Shown: piece after piece, positions 62,829 to 64,000 of the stretch | How positions within the stretch are numbered: position 1 is the first letter of the stretch | How the letters are laid out: each line of letters starts with the position of its first letter | Origin: Gymnogyps californianus | Lineage: Eukaryota > Chordata > Aves > Accipitriformes > Cathartidae | Reading direction: 5' to 3' | DNA: 64,000 nucleotides | Assembly (NCBI RefSeq): GCF_018139145.2 | Contig: NC_059500.1 | Coordinates: 49,842,663-49,906,662 of the forward strand | The notes under the pieces: model-generated | Told to the model about the DNA's origin: nothing | The model's database searches: none | The model's input: only the letters and a program-made list of their open reading frames with translations | Position numbers and translations under genes: made by a program

Positions 62829-64000
62829 TAAGGATTTCCTTTGACTTCTTATCCAGCTAAAATCCTTAGTATGTTTTAAAGGTGTGGAAGCTTGACAGTC
62901 TTTTCTTACAGTAATTTTCTCCAGTTCGTGTTTTGGTGCTTTCACTTAGTTTGTTAATTTAATGGGTTACATTTTTGAGGGGAGCAGACCCTGATGAGCA
63001 TCTTTCAGGTCTTGATAACATGCCATGATAATGATTAAAAAGAAATACAACTACCAGTTCCCAACCTGGAAATTCCTCCAAAAATCTCAAATACAGTATT
63101 TCAGGGAGCAGTACAAATGTGTCAATGAATATACAATGTGGAGAAACATAACAAGAAGCCATATTTAAGGTGTTATTTTGTTATGTTACTTCTGCACCCA
63201 AAGCTGTTTCAAGGCTCCTTTTGTGAAACGATAGCATAAAACTTTGATAGCTAGAAATCAATTACAGTCTGGACCAGCATGCTACTGTTGTACAAAAAAT
63301 CATTAGCAATCATTGCCTTCAAACATACCAATATTATTTTGTCACTATCAGGTAGACAGCTTTGAGTTGACCAGAGGAGAATTCTAGAGCTGAGATATTT
63401 TTGCAGTTACAGAAGGAACTATAGCATCTCATGAAAACGCTGTTACAACCTCACTGAAATGTGACAGAAGTAGTATCTGTGCTTACTTAGTCCTTTTTAT
63501 TCAGAAAGCTGTGTGTGATTTTCTGTGGTCAGAAAAGGTGGTGGTGGTTCTGACAAGAGTTGGACAAAAAGCCAGCCCAAGGAAGCAGAATATCCCTTGG
63601 CTGTGCAGTCAGGTCCCACCCTAACAAGGAGAATGGCTTGTGTCTTGTAATGCTTTCCTGCCACCTGTGGCAGGTGAGGGGGAGTATGCTAGACAGGCCC
63701 ATAAGGTGGAGAGGAGAAGCAGTTTATCTATGGGAATTGAAACAACAGACAGTATTTACAGTCTGCTGCCTCCAGTCTGGTCCTCTCTCTCGCTATTGAG
63801 TGGTTGTTCAAACCACCTAATGATGGGGCCAGAATGGTTTATGTAGTCTGCTGTGGGCGTGCCTTCTCTGCACAAACAGGGAAGAACTTGTGCATCCTGG
63901 TGGGTCCCCTGGAGAAGAGGGGACTTCTCCCCTTCGCCATAGTGTGTCTGGAATTCAGCTGGGTAGGTCGTGGGCAGAACTAAGATTTTTGCTGTTTAGC

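Larger units (their letters stand above)
51023..64000 (+). other. ZDHHC21: ZDHHC21 intron (partial)
   Basis: Thirteen kilobases of AT-rich sequence follow the last recognised donor. It contains a possible CR1-tail fragment at 53250-53296, an unexplained antisense open frame at 54427-54819, A and T homopolymers near 56437-56530, and a GGAA-type purine tract at 62745-62828. No further ZDHHC21 exon was recognised. It could include the gene end only if the C-terminus has diverged strongly. Confidence 0.65.

Noticed and set aside
1..64000. CRISPR arrays, tRNA or rRNA genes, bacterial or viral gene clusters
   Set aside because: No regularly spaced repeats, no tRNA A/B boxes in a cloverleaf context that I could see, and no such coding content. 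The window is vertebrate genomic DNA.

Overview
This window reads as nuclear DNA of a bird. The evidence is spliced vertebrate genes with long AT-rich introns, CR1 LINE copies (one with the typical ATTCTATG tail), one GC-rich CpG-island promoter, and the gene order FREM1 - CER1 - ZDHHC21. In human this block lies on 9p; in chicken the 9p material is on chromosome Z, so a Z-linked avian segment is the best guess (inference). I see no CRISPR array, operon, plasmid, phage or other prokaryotic feature.

Layout, all three genes on the + strand. (1) 1-9665: the 3' end of FREM1. Three exons (491-606, 7566-7651, 9049-9248) encode its C-terminal C-type lectin domain, followed by a short 3' UTR. The intron between the last two exons uses a GC donor. 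(2) 9.7-18.4 kb: intergenic DNA with no gene I can support. (3) 18.42-20.95 kb: complete two-exon CER1 (Cerberus/Caronte), with a TAAT cluster, TATA box, 176-codon first exon and 97-codon second exon carrying the cystine knot. (4) 20.95-27.68 kb: intergenic. (5) 27.68-28.31 kb: a probable antisense solo LTR abutting a CpG island (about 28.43-29.30 kb) that should hold the ZDHHC21 promoter and noncoding first exon. (6) 36.08-51.02 kb: five coding exons of ZDHHC21 (residues 1-207, including the whole DHHC zinc-finger catalytic core). The last 58 or so residues are not found and probably lie beyond the window. (7) 51.0-64.0 kb: ZDHHC21 intron with an unexplained antisense open frame and simple repeats.

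The three genes are neighbours rather than a pathway: an extracellular-matrix protein of the Fras1/Frem complex, a secreted antagonist of Nodal/BMP/Wnt ligands, and a Golgi/plasma-membrane palmitoyl acyltransferase. Repeats of note are a 3'-end CR1 in a FREM1 intron, a long decayed antisense CR1 in the ZDHHC21 5' intron that keeps ORF1 esterase and reverse-transcriptase remnants but no recognisable endonuclease, an 18-base G run in the CER1 intron, and several microsatellites. I found no convincing novel system. The best leads are the TAAT cluster at CER1, the GC-AG intron of FREM1, the antisense open frame at 54.4-54.8 kb, and two near-perfect palindromes.
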